Assembly (NCBI GenBank): GCA_023485825.1
Contig: JAMCZF010000038.1
Span: 1-17,353 of the forward strand
DNA: 17,353 nt
Source: Candidatus Martarchaeota archaeon
Lineage (GTDB): Archaea > Micrarchaeota > Micrarchaeia > Micrarchaeales > CABMGC01
Direction of reading: 5' to 3'
Shown here: positions 1 through 6,152 of the stretch, piece after piece
Layout: each line of letters opens with the position of its first letter
How positions within the stretch are numbered: position 1 is the stretch's first letter
Notes under the pieces: model-generated
What the model was told of the DNA's origin: nothing
The model's input: only the letters and a program-made list of their open reading frames with translations
Database searches by the model: none
Translations under genes and position numbers: made by a program

Positions 1-579
1 AGGAAGTTCAAGCAGAGCGTGGAGCTTGCGGTGAACTTCAAGGGAATAGACTTCACGAAGCAGGACAACAGGCTCAACATCGAGGTACTGCTCCCCAACG
101 GCAGGGGTAAGACAAGAAAAACAGCGGTTTTCACAACCGAGAAGAACATAGCTGACGAAGCAAGGAAGAAAGACGTGACGGTGTTCGATGGCGCTGAAAT
201 AGCGCGCATCGCAGCGGACCAGGCGCGGCTCAATGCGCTGCTTGAGTATGATCTCTTCGCCCAGCCAAACCTTATGCCGACCATAGCAAAGGCGCTGGGC
301 CAGTTCCTCGGTCCGAGGAACTGCATGCCGAAGCCGTTGCTCCCCGGCACAAACATCGGCGACATAGCCGGCGAAGCGTCAAGGCGCATAGCGATACGCA
401 GCAGGGGCAAGTATCTACCCACGGTGCACGCCGTCGTTGGCAGCGAGGACATGGAGCCCCAGAAGGTATTCGACAACATAACAGAGGTAATGAACAGGAT
501 AAAGGGCAAAGTGGGCCAGAACAACGTGCGCTCCGCGTACGTGAAGCTCACCATGTCGAAACCGATAAAGATAACGTAG
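1..579 (+). CDS. rpl1: Large-subunit ribosomal protein L1 (uL1), 5' partial
   Basis: Protein of the ribosomal L1 stalk, which helps release deacylated tRNA; in archaea it also commonly represses its own operon by binding mRNA. The frame is open from base 1 (192 codons here). The residues RKFKQSVELAVNFKGIDF match the segment that normally follows an N-terminal helix of about 20 residues, so the true start lies left of the window and the GTG at 19 is an internal Val codon. Further family signs are VLLPNGRGK, FLGPRNCMPKP near the middle, and the C-terminal SAYVKLTMSKPIKI. It is followed after 7 nt by L10 and then P1, the standard archaeal L1-L10-P1 order, so L11 may lie upstream. Identification is firm. 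Confidence 0.96.
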   Translation, partial: RKFKQSVELAVNFKGIDFTKQDNRLNIEVLLPNGRGKTRKTAVFTTEKNIADEARKKDVTVFDGAEIARIAADQARLNALLEYDLFAQPNLMPTIAKALGQFLGPRNCMPKPLLPGTNIGDIAGEASRRIAIRSRGKYLPTVHAVVGSEDMEPQKVFDNITEVMNRIKGKVGQNNVRSAYVKLTMSKPIKIT

Positions 580-586
580 TGATGTT

Positions 587-1453
587 ATGATGATCAAGGC
601 GCAAAAGGCAAAGTTCGTCGAGGAGATGGCCAAGAAGGCCAAGTCCTACAAGACGGCAGGCATAATGCCAATTGACGCACTTCCCGACCGTCTAGTCCAG
701 AAGACAAGGAATGGACTGAAGCCTGACACGATGTTCATAACTGGGAGAAAGACCCTGCTCATGCGCATAACCGACAAGGCCGGGCTCAAGATACTGCAGC
801 CCTACATAACGGGCAGCGTTGCGCTTGTGCTATCGAACAAGGAGCCAATGGAGCTTTACGAGACGGTGAGCAGGAACGTGCTGAAGCTGCAGGCAAAGCC
901 CGGGCAGGTCGCTCCGTCTGACATACGCATAGAATCAGGCGAAACAAGCATAGCCCCGGGCCAGGCGGTCACAGAGCTCAAGAGCGCAGGCATCGACGTG
1001 CAGATACAGAAGGGCAAGGTAATAATATCAAAGGGCAAGGTGCTCGTTCCTAAGGGCCAGAAGATAAGCCTGCCTATAACCAAGGCGCTCAAGACGCTCG
1101 ACATAGCGCCTTTCGAGGCAAAGGCCCAGTTCGCAGTCATGCTCGAGGGTGGCATAACCTTCACCGAAGAGGTATTCAAGATAAATGCAACCTTCGTCAA
1201 GGATGAGCTTGCAAGGGACTTCATGTCCGCGTATCTACTAACGCTTAACATGGGGTATGTAACGCGCTACAACATAACCGAGTTCATAGGGCGGGCATTC
1301 AGGAGCGCACTCGGCCTGGGCGTCGAGGCAAGGATCCCGGAGGGCGAGGCCGCGGAGAAGCTCGCAGGCATAGCGGCGCTGCAGGCAAAGGCGCTTGAGG
1401 CAATGGTGCCCAAGACCGCGCCAGAGGAGAAGAAGGAAGAGGCAAAGGAGTAG
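587..1453 (+). CDS. rplP0: Large-subunit ribosomal protein L10 (uL10, acidic P0), short C-terminus
   Basis: Base of the ribosomal stalk: the N-terminal domain binds 23S rRNA with L11 and the C-terminal helices carry dimers of P1. The N-terminus (KFVEEMAKKAKSYKTAGIMP, then FITGRKTLLMRI) and the archaeal insertion domain around residues 105-185 (PSDIRIESGETSIAPGQA, VLVPKGQKI) are typical. Starts at 587 and 590 are both possible; GTGAT at 579-583 is the ribosome binding site and suits 590 slightly better. The protein is 288 residues and ends in a Lys/Glu run, APEEKKEEAKE. The conserved acidic tail ending in a GLxxLFG-type motif, usual for archaeal P0, is absent, and I see no frameshifted remnant before P1. 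The function call is secure; the missing tail is noted as a finding. Confidence 0.95.
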   Translation: MMIKAQKAKFVEEMAKKAKSYKTAGIMPIDALPDRLVQKTRNGLKPDTMFITGRKTLLMRITDKAGLKILQPYITGSVALVLSNKEPMELYETVSRNVLKLQAKPGQVAPSDIRIESGETSIAPGQAVTELKSAGIDVQIQKGKVIISKGKVLVPKGQKISLPITKALKTLDIAPFEAKAQFAVMLEGGITFTEEVFKINATFVKDELARDFMSAYLLTLNMGYVTRYNITEFIGRAFRSALGLGVEARIPEGEAAEKLAGIAALQAKALEAMVPKTAPEEKKEEAKE

Positions 1454-1492
1454 AAAAAGGAATGAATCACATATCATGCTAAGGTGAAATGA

Positions 1493-1795
1493 ATGGAGTA
1501 CATATACGCAGCGCTGTTGCTCGACTCTGCTGGAAAGGAGATAAGCGAGTCCAGCCTCGAAAGCGTGGTGAAGGCAGCTGGCATAGAGCCGAATCAGGCC
1601 ATGGCGAAGGCAGTGGTGAGCTCCCTGAAGGGCGTGAGCATAAAGGATGTAATGAAGAACGCCCAGACGGCCCAGGTAGCAGCTGCACCTGCCACGGGCG
1701 CGGCTCCGGCTGCGAAGGCCGAGGCCAAGCACGAGGAAGCAGAGAAGGTAAGCGAGGAGCAGGCTGCAGGCGGTCTGGCGAGCCTCTTCGGCTGA
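1493..1795 (+). CDS. rpl12: Ribosomal protein P1 (archaeal L12, aP1)
   Basis: Stalk protein that binds the C-terminal helices of L10 as dimers and recruits translation GTPases through its flexible tail. The 100-residue length is normal. The sequence shows the helical N-terminal dimerisation domain (MEYIYAALLLDSAGKEIS, then a repeated KAAG/VVSSLKGVSI pattern), an Ala-rich hinge at about 62-82, a charged segment and the diagnostic tail GGLASLFG at 93-100. A textbook GGTGA ribosome binding site at 1483-1487 sits 5 nt before the ATG. It is last in the L1-L10-P1 operon, 39 nt after L10. Identification is firm. Confidence 0.96.
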   Translation: MEYIYAALLLDSAGKEISESSLESVVKAAGIEPNQAMAKAVVSSLKGVSIKDVMKNAQTAQVAAAPATGAAPAAKAEAKHEEAEKVSEEQAAGGLASLFG

Positions 1796-1817
1796 GCGCA
1801 TGTTTGGGCGCGGCGGC

Positions 1818-1870
1818 ATGCTGAATCCAGCATAATGGTGAGCCGTGCCAGGTTCGTGCAACAACGAACC
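1818..1870 (+). terminator. Two tandem hairpins after the ribosomal operon
   Basis: Two perfect inverted repeats lie between the P1 stop and the next promoter: ATGCTG (1818-1823) with CAGCAT (1828-1833), loop AATC; and GGTTCGT (1851-1857) with ACGAACC (1864-1870), loop of 6 nt. Neither is followed by a clear T-run, so a classical intrinsic terminator is not proven. They could instead protect the mRNA 3' end, mark a processing site, or bind a regulator of the ferredoxin promoter directly downstream. Confidence 0.45.
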
Positions 1871-1877
1871 CATGCTC

Positions 1878-1888
1878 ATATATAAAAA
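1878..1888 (+). promoter_or_regulatory. TATA box for the ferredoxin-parvulin operon
   Basis: ATATATAAAAA is centred about 40 nt before the ferredoxin ATG at 1922. Archaeal transcription usually begins about 25-27 nt after the TATA centre, so the start would fall near 1908-1912 with a leader of roughly 10-14 nt. No strong ribosome binding site is visible in that leader. Confidence 0.65.
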
Positions 1889-1921
1889 CCCAAGCGCCAA
1901 AATAATCTACAGGCGAGTTAG

Positions 1922-2278
1922 ATGCAAACATATGTAGAAAAGCCCAAGTGCACAGGTTGCTCACACTGCTTTGACGTGTGTCCCGTGGCCGTCTTCGAGA
2001 TGAAGGACAGGGAGAGCCCTGACGTCAACGCCGACGTGGCACCCGACGAATGGAAGTGGAAGGGATCCCATCTTCCGGAGGTAACCGCGAAGTGGCAGAA
2101 TGTGAACGATGGCCATCATCACTTCGCTGAGAAATACGAAGGCGGCAGCGGAGGAATCTCAGTTGCAGTAAACGGGCCCGCATGCATTCTGTGCCAGGCA
2201 TGCCTCGTCGAGTGCGAAGGGGAGTGCATAGTCATAACTGACGACTCGAACAACGTCTACCGCTCAATATACAAGTGA
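1922..2278 (+). CDS. Ferredoxin with two [4Fe-4S] motifs and a long central insert
   Basis: Small cytoplasmic electron carrier. The first cluster motif is C10-x2-C13-x2-C16-x3-C20-Pro; the second is C88-x2-C91-x2-C94-x3-C98, with an extra Cys at 102 and no Pro after C98. The 67 residues between the motifs are far longer than the spacing in an ordinary 2[4Fe-4S] ferredoxin and hold several Trp, a run of three His (65-67) and a Gly-rich loop. The total of 118 residues is close to the enlarged ferredoxins of thermoacidophilic archaea, but those place their His-rich zinc-binding extension at the N-terminus, so I do not claim a zinc site. The partner is unknown; 2-oxoacid oxidoreductases are the usual one. 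A parvulin gene follows after 4 nt, suggesting one transcript. Confidence 0.88.
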   Translation: MQTYVEKPKCTGCSHCFDVCPVAVFEMKDRESPDVNADVAPDEWKWKGSHLPEVTAKWQNVNDGHHHFAEKYEGGSGGISVAVNGPACILCQACLVECEGECIVITDDSNNVYRSIYK

Positions 2279-2282
2279 GCCT

Positions 2283-2558
2283 GTGCCGGAAACCATACGC
2301 TGTGCCCATATCCTTGTCGAAAAGCAGAGCCTTGCCCTTGAGATAGAGAAGAAGCTCAAGTCCGGCGAATCGTTCGCGAAGCTCGCCGAGCAGTACTCCA
2401 TCGACGGCTCAAGGAGGCGCGGCGGCGATCTCGGAGAATTCTCAAGAGGGGTAATGGTCAAGCCTTTCGAGGAAGCGGCATTCAGTCTGAAAGTAGGGGA
2501 AGTATCAGGTCTTGTGAAGACGCAGTTCGGCTACCACATCATCAAGCGATTAGTATAA
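2283..2558 (+). CDS. Single-domain parvulin peptidyl-prolyl cis-trans isomerase
   Basis: Catalyses cis-trans isomerisation of prolyl bonds to help folding. All 91 residues form one PpiC/rotamase domain: RCAHILV at 6-12 with the conserved active-site His9, GGDLGEF at 47-53, the hydrophobic patch PFEEAAFSL at 61-69, and FGYHIIK at 82-88 with the second conserved His85. No signal peptide or membrane segment is visible, so it is cytoplasmic, as with the stand-alone parvulins known from some archaea. The start is GTG at 2283, 4 nt after the ferredoxin stop, so it is probably translated from the ferredoxin transcript. Identification is firm; the link with the ferredoxin is only positional. Confidence 0.93.
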   Translation: MPETIRCAHILVEKQSLALEIEKKLKSGESFAKLAEQYSIDGSRRRGGDLGEFSRGVMVKPFEEAAFSLKVGEVSGLVKTQFGYHIIKRLV

Positions 2559-2593
2559 TCCCTAAAAAGGCCAAAAGCAAAGGTACATACACA

Positions 2594-2603
2594 TTTTTTA
2601 TAT
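2594..2603 (+). promoter_or_regulatory. TATA-like box before the start-less open frame
   Basis: TTTTTTATAT is preceded by an A-rich stretch. The expected transcription start is near 2626-2630, which coincides with the first codons of the RHH-like sequence at 2627. The element may drive the decayed gene described next, or be its surviving promoter. Confidence 0.4.
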
Positions 2604-2608
2604 GTTAA

Positions 2609-2956
2609 CAAATCTGTAGTCGAGGCCTGAAGCAGATCAAGAAGTATCCCAGGGAAACATACAACGAGGCAATCCTTGATCTTATAAAGACCGCTGAAGA
2701 AACTACCTATCTCAGTGAAAGAAGGCGCGGCGCAGGACAGCGTAATAAAACTGAACCACTTGTTCACAATCACCACGAAGCAATACTCAAAACCGTATTC
2801 CATCTAAGCCAGGCAAAGAAGCGTCTGGTCCGTGAAGAACTTGATAAGAAACTCGCTGCCCTGAAGGTGCAGTCGCGCAGTTCGGTTGCCACTTCTCCTT
2901 ATGCGGATGGGCTGATGTCGCGCGGTCAGTCGTGCAAACATGCCACCATATTATAA
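2609..2956 (+). pseudogene. Open frame of about 115 codons without a start; RHH-like beginning, probably a decayed gene
   Basis: The frame is open from just after a TAA at 2606-2608 to a TAA at 2954-2956, with no ATG, GTG or TTG near its beginning; the first in-frame GTG and ATG come only in the last third. The translation from 2627 begins LKQIKKYPRETYNEAILDLI, which resembles the second half of a ribbon-helix-helix (CopG/VapB-like) DNA-binding domain, including the pattern seen in the VapB antitoxin at the other end of this window (YEKLIRIRREDESFSELFERL). The usual beta-strand (M-x-K-T-I-x-V type) is missing. About 70 charged, unrecognised residues follow, with codon choice like the neighbouring genes. 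Most likely a 5'-truncated or frameshifted RHH gene; a gene using an unusual start is the alternative. It fills most of the otherwise gene-free stretch 2559-2978. Confidence 0.45.
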
Positions 2957-2957
2957 G
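2949..2957 (+). promoter_or_regulatory. TATA box for the EamA transporter
   Basis: TATTATAAG is centred at 2953, predicting a transcription start near 2979-2981, exactly where an in-frame ATG (2979) lies. This argues that the upstream in-frame ATG at 2940 is not used. The box also contains the stop codon of the preceding open frame. Confidence 0.55.
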
Positions 2958-2978
2958 GCTGCTATTGCAAAATCCATC

Positions 2979-3866
2979 ATGCGAAAGCCCAAAATGGAAG
3001 AGGGCATACTCTTTGCGATATTGTCCTCCATATTCTCCAGCACAGCAACTGTTGTTGCGAGCATCGGTACGCGCGACCTTACGCCGCTGCTGTTCCTATC
3101 GGTAAGCGGGCTCATAGGCAGCGTAATCCTATTTCTCTATTCATACGCGCGCAGGGAGGGGTTGACTCTAAAGGTCATAAAAAAGAACTCAAGGGACCTT
3201 CTGCACGTCACTGTCATAAGGGCATTCATAGGGCAGTCATTCCTTATGGTGGGCCTTAGCCTGACCACCGGCATAGTCGCCATATTCTTCACGAAGATGG
3301 AGCCTTACTTCGTATTGCTATGGAATTGGATCCTTGGAAGGGAGCGCGTCGACAGACGCCATCTGGTGCTTTTGCTGATACACCTGTCTGGCGCATTCCT
3401 GCTCGCAAGCGGCGGAATTCTGAGCTTCGGCGGGAATGAGCTTGGCGACGCCCTGATAATAATTGCGGTTGCGGTGCTTGCGCTTTCATATCTTCCGGGA
3501 AGGCGACTTTCGAAGTCAATAGGGGCAATAAATTCAAACGCCATAACCACCGGAACTGCGGCTCTCGTGATGCTGCCGATATCACTGTTCGTCATAAGCT
3601 ATCTTGGCGGAAGCATACGCCCTATCGGCTGGGTTTACGCATTGGCGGTAGCGCTTTTGTTCAACGTTTTTGGATTGACCTTATGGTACTCCTCATTGAA
3701 AACAGTGAAGGGATGGATAGTTTCCGCTCTCAGGGCCATCGGCCCTCTCGCCGCGGCGCCGTTCGCTTTCCTGGTCTTCGGGCAGACGCTAAATCCTATA
3801 CAGATAATCGGCGCCATGATAGTGCTTACGACTTCGTATCTCATATCGCGTGAGAACAAGAAGTAG
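2979..3866 (+). CDS. EamA/DMT-superfamily membrane transporter
   Basis: Integral membrane permease of the drug/metabolite transporter superfamily, which exports or exchanges small metabolites; the substrate cannot be read from sequence. About ten hydrophobic segments in two repeats of five are visible, beginning EEGILFAILSSIFSSTATVV and ending at a final helix followed by the basic tail SRENKK. Family-like spots include the first-repeat segment VIRAFIGQSFLMVGLSLTTG and, in the second repeat, ALRAIGPLAAAPFAFLVFGQ. Three in-frame starts exist (2940, 2979, 2994). I chose 2979 because a TATA box at 2949-2957 would give a nearly leaderless transcript there; 2994 is also plausible. Length (295 residues) is normal for the family. 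No partner genes flank it. Confidence 0.88.
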   Translation: MRKPKMEEGILFAILSSIFSSTATVVASIGTRDLTPLLFLSVSGLIGSVILFLYSYARREGLTLKVIKKNSRDLLHVTVIRAFIGQSFLMVGLSLTTGIVAIFFTKMEPYFVLLWNWILGRERVDRRHLVLLLIHLSGAFLLASGGILSFGGNELGDALIIIAVAVLALSYLPGRRLSKSIGAINSNAITTGTAALVMLPISLFVISYLGGSIRPIGWVYALAVALLFNVFGLTLWYSSLKTVKGWIVSALRAIGPLAAAPFAFLVFGQTLNPIQIIGAMIVLTTSYLISRENKK

Positions 3867-3957
3867 TCATTATAAACATTATGAACCCTGGCAATCCTCA
3901 ATGCAGATAGTGCACGTGCATCCGAAAACCCTCAAAACAACCCAAGAATAAGCAACA

Positions 3958-3965
3958 TATAATAA
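3958..3965 (+). promoter_or_regulatory. TATA box for the pilin-like gene
   Basis: TATAATAA is centred about 31 nt before the ATG at 3993, so the predicted transcript starts only a few nucleotides before the start codon. The rest of the 3867-3992 gap shows nothing I can name. Confidence 0.55.
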
Positions 3966-3992
3966 CATCGCAGTAGTATCAATCCTGATGCG

Positions 3993-4775
3993 ATGGCAAG
4001 AGCGCTGCGCCTGCAATCGGCCGTAGACTACCTGACGACCTACGGCTGGGCGATAATAATAATCGGCATCGCCCTTTCGCTGACGTACTTCTATCTTAGC
4101 GGCGCGCTGCTGTCCATACCGCAGCAATGCGACGTGGCCACGCAAGCCAGGTGCCTGGATATTGCCTTGGGCTCAAACTCCCTGTCATCTACAATGCAGA
4201 TAGTAATCATCAACGGGCAGCAGTATGCGGTGGAGAACACAGTCATAACGGTGAACATGATAAATGTCGGATCCTACAACAGCGCATGCACCCCATATTA
4301 CGTACTCCCCGGGGGCAAGATACTGTGTACAATATCCGATATGCCCTCCTTCGGGGTAAACGGAGGCCATGACGGCTTCATCCTTTTCAATGAGACTGTC
4401 TGCACGTCTCTCGGGACGACATCGTGCAAGCAGCACTTCGGGGAAGGCTTCAACGGCACTTACACTACGGTCGTGAGCCCGACAGTGCCGACAGTATCGT
4501 GCACGATGACTGCGAACTCGCTTCCTTCTTCCGCATCAGCAGGCACGTACCTGGAGGTCAGCGCAAACGTGATGTTCAACGGGGCCCCGCTCTCAGGAGC
4601 GACAGTGAACTTCACCTCCTCGTCCGCGAATGCCATCCTTAGCCCGGCATATGCGCTGACAAACGCCAACGGCACAGCCACGATATACGTAATAGATCCG
4701 CGCGCGGAGATCGTGGCCATAACAGGCAACTTCATAAGCGGCTGCGCCGCCACAAATACGATAACGTTTACCTAA
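3993..4775 (+). CDS. Type IV pilin-like (class III signal peptide) surface protein with C-terminal Ig-like domain
   Basis: Probably exported, cleaved by a prepilin/preflagellin-type peptidase and either built into or attached to a surface filament. The N-terminus MARALRLQSAVDYLTTYGWA followed by IIIIGIALSLTYFYL is the classic archaeal class III signal: a short basic leader, the QSAxDY motif (residues 8-13) and a hydrophobic helix. Residues about 40-165 are an unassigned extracellular region with several Cys and an NGT sequon. Residues about 168-260 resemble a bacterial Ig-like (Big_1/invasin) domain: SCTMTANSLPSSASAGTYLE, GAPLSGATVNFTS, then TNANGTATIYVID. Eight Cys in total (46, 54, 99, 112, 137, 145, 170, 251) could pair as disulfides. 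No pilus assembly genes are in the window. The last 4 nt overlap the convergent gene on the other strand. Confidence 0.85.
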   Translation: MARALRLQSAVDYLTTYGWAIIIIGIALSLTYFYLSGALLSIPQQCDVATQARCLDIALGSNSLSSTMQIVIINGQQYAVENTVITVNMINVGSYNSACTPYYVLPGGKILCTISDMPSFGVNGGHDGFILFNETVCTSLGTTSCKQHFGEGFNGTYTTVVSPTVPTVSCTMTANSLPSSASAGTYLEVSANVMFNGAPLSGATVNFTSSSANAILSPAYALTNANGTATIYVIDPRAEIVAITGNFISGCAATNTITFT

Positions 4776-5151
4776 ACTACCGCGTTTTCTGAGAAATCGA
4801 GTTGGTAATCCGGTATCCCGACAGACAGGCCATAAGCCCTGGCCCCCTCATACTGCTCCTTGCTCAACCGGTCTATGCGGAAGACCCTGCCCCTGAATAT
4901 AATATAATGATACCTGTCGTTTTTGAAGTCCGCATACCACTCGTGTTTTGAATCAAGCGACCTGCTTAATCCGTTCGCGGCATCCTCTGCTTTACTATCG
5001 GATATCTCTACATCGTCAGGGTCCATTGCTTGATCCAAGGAGTCTTATGCCGTTCAGTTACCCGCACAATCGTTTTCTTGGTTATCTTCAGCTCATCAAG
5101 AATGGATTTGTCTTCCAGGCTTTCCTCTATTATGGTGCCCTTGCAGTCCAT
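4772..5151 (-). pseudogene. Conserved small archaeal protein interrupted by a -1 frameshift
   Basis: Two overlapping - strand frames together look like one protein of about 126 residues. Frame one starts ATG at 5151 (MDCKGTIIEESLEDKSILDE... then RHKTPWIKQWTL) and hits TAG at 5008-5010 after 47 codons. Frame two carries DDVEISDSKAEDAANGLSRS through HEWYADFKNDRYHYIIF, then YGLSVGIPDYQLDF, ending at 4772. Stepping back one base after the CTG codon at 5017-5019 joins them as ...KQWTLDDVEIS, consistent with loss of one base (CTGGAC to CTGAC). I recall archaeal proteins of unknown function in which a TPWxKQWT segment and a WYADF...YHYIIF segment occur in one chain. The start has a GTGAT ribosome binding site at 5155-5159 overlapping the stop of the glycosyltransferase upstream (4-nt gap), so the gene sits in an operon. 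It could be a real mutation, a sequencing error or programmed frameshifting. Function unknown. Confidence 0.8.
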
Positions 5152-5155
5152 CCAA

Positions 5156-5830
5156 TCACGAAAACCGCTTTGCGAGCATTAGCCATGCCATGCGCATGCC
5201 CCACAGCAGCTTCGACTTCGCGAGCTTGCTCTGGCCATGCTCCCTTATGTAATACTTTATGTCTATGTCCCTCAGCCTGTACCCCCGCTTCGCCAGCTCA
5301 GCAGCAAAGAACGCTATTCCAAGCCTGTAAGGCTTCACATGCCTTATGCTCTCGAATGCCTCCCTGTCCATGGCGAACAGCCCAGACAGTACGTCATGGA
5401 GCCTCCGCATGTATATTATGCTGAACATCAGACTCAGCGCCCGATTCCCGAATCTGAGATAGGCCCCCATCGCCCCCTTCTGGAGCCTGTTCAGCCTGTT
5501 GCCCATGACAAAGTCAGCTTTACCCGAGCGAACTAAGTCAGCAGCGCGCCTGAGTCCCTCTGTCTCGTGGGTATTGTCACAATCCGTGCTCAGGAGTATG
5601 TCGCCTGTTGCCTCCCTGAGGCCTTCCATCACCGCGTTCTCAACGCCCTTGCTCCTCTGCCTTATTATCCTGACTCCCGTCTTCCTGAGCCTGTTCACGA
5701 ATCCAGCCGAGCTCCTGTCGACGACTATTATCTCCAGGCCGCTGCCGAAAAGCCTCCGCGAGTCCCTTATTATCTGGAATATGCCCTCCTCCTCTATGTT
5801 AGGAAGAACAAGGCTTACCTTTGCCACCAT
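5156..5830 (-). CDS. Family-2 (GT-A fold) glycosyltransferase, dolichyl-phosphate-mannose-synthase-like
   Basis: Likely transfers a sugar from a nucleotide-sugar donor to a lipid phosphate or a growing glycan at the inner membrane face. Visible motifs: N-terminal beta strand KVSLVLPN (4-11), IIVVDRSSAG (34-43) for the nucleotide, GVENAVMEGL (62-71), the metal-binding DxD as D83-C-D85 in STDCDNTH, VMGNRL (108-113), DVLSGLFAM (146-154) and HGQSKL (198-203), which matches the xGxSKL signature of this branch. At 224 residues it lacks the C-terminal membrane helices of larger relatives, so it is a soluble or peripheral enzyme. It is first in a - strand operon with the frameshifted small gene. A TATA box at 5859-5867 lies about 33 nt before the ATG. 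The acceptor is unknown; a role in surface glycosylation is plausible. Confidence 0.88.
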   Translation of the reverse strand: MVAKVSLVLPNIEEEGIFQIIRDSRRLFGSGLEIIVVDRSSAGFVNRLRKTGVRIIRQRSKGVENAVMEGLREATGDILLSTDCDNTHETEGLRRAADLVRSGKADFVMGNRLNRLQKGAMGAYLRFGNRALSLMFSIIYMRRLHDVLSGLFAMDREAFESIRHVKPYRLGIAFFAAELAKRGYRLRDIDIKYYIREHGQSKLAKSKLLWGMRMAWLMLAKRFS

Positions 5831-5858
5831 GAAACCGCGATTGATATTCGACGATAAT

Positions 5859-5867
5859 GCTTATAAC
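5859..5867 (-). promoter_or_regulatory. TATA box for the glycosyltransferase operon
   Basis: Read on the - strand, GTTATAAGC is centred at about 5863. It predicts a transcription start near 5836, just before the ATG at 5830 (leader only a few nt). It lies in the 42-bp gap behind the 61-residue gene. Confidence 0.5.
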
Positions 5868-5872
5868 CGTGA

Positions 5873-6058
5873 CTACTTGAGCTGCTCTATAAGCATCACA
5901 TCGGCTTCGCCGAGGTAGTCCTTCCCGTTGACTCTCATCACTCGCAGAGCCTCATCAGAGACGAGACTCAGTTTCTGCGCTTCGACGATTATCCTGTACT
6001 CGGTGAAATCCTGCGGATGTTCTCCGCGCTTCTTCAGACTTACCATGTATTTTGTCAT
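5873..6058 (-). CDS. Small uncharacterised protein (61 residues)
   Basis: I do not recognise a family. From ATG 6058 the product is MTKYMVSLKKRGEHPQDFTE followed by a YRIIVEAQKLSLVSDEALRV stretch and a short acidic end; it looks like a small soluble alpha/beta protein with no membrane segment, Cys or repeats. A longer form from 6085 is possible, but a - strand TATA box (6089-6098) would put the transcript start near 6067, so the 6085 codon would not be transcribed. The gene is divergent from the ankyrin genes, and the promoters are within about 20 bp of each other. Codon use looks like the neighbours. Reality as a gene is likely but not certain. Confidence 0.6.
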   Translation of the reverse strand: MTKYMVSLKKRGEHPQDFTEYRIIVEAQKLSLVSDEALRVMRVNGKDYLGEADVMLIEQLK

Positions 6059-6088
6059 GAAAACCACAGTAATGTAATGCAACAAAAA

Positions 6089-6126
6089 CCTATAAATGTG
6101 CGGAGGCTAGCAAGCTTTTTATATAT
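6089..6126. promoter_or_regulatory. Divergent promoters for the 61-residue gene and the ankyrin operon
   Basis: On the - strand, CATTTATAGG (6089-6098) faces the small gene (start 6058). On the + strand, TTTTTATATAT (6116-6126) faces the first ankyrin gene, predicting transcription from about 6148 and translation from ATG 6153, where GTGATT (6145-6150) may serve as ribosome binding site. The alternative TTG start at 6126 lies within this TATA element and is unlikely. Confidence 0.55.
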
Positions 6127-6152
6127 TGCATGACAAGGATAATCGTGATTCA

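Noticed and set aside
1238..1900. 220-residue - strand open frame covering the end of L10 and all of P1
   Set aside because: Antisense to two certain ribosomal genes; Leu/Arg/Cys-rich translation without any recognisable motif.
2531..2803. 90-residue - strand open frame in the long gap after the parvulin
   Set aside because: It overlaps the 3' end of the parvulin gene in antisense, and the + strand frame at 2609-2956 has the more coding-like composition.
3883..3912. Mini-frame of nine codons after a TATA-like TTATAAA near 3873
   Set aside because: Too short and without a ribosome binding site; the A/T-rich element is probably just the tail of the transporter gene region.
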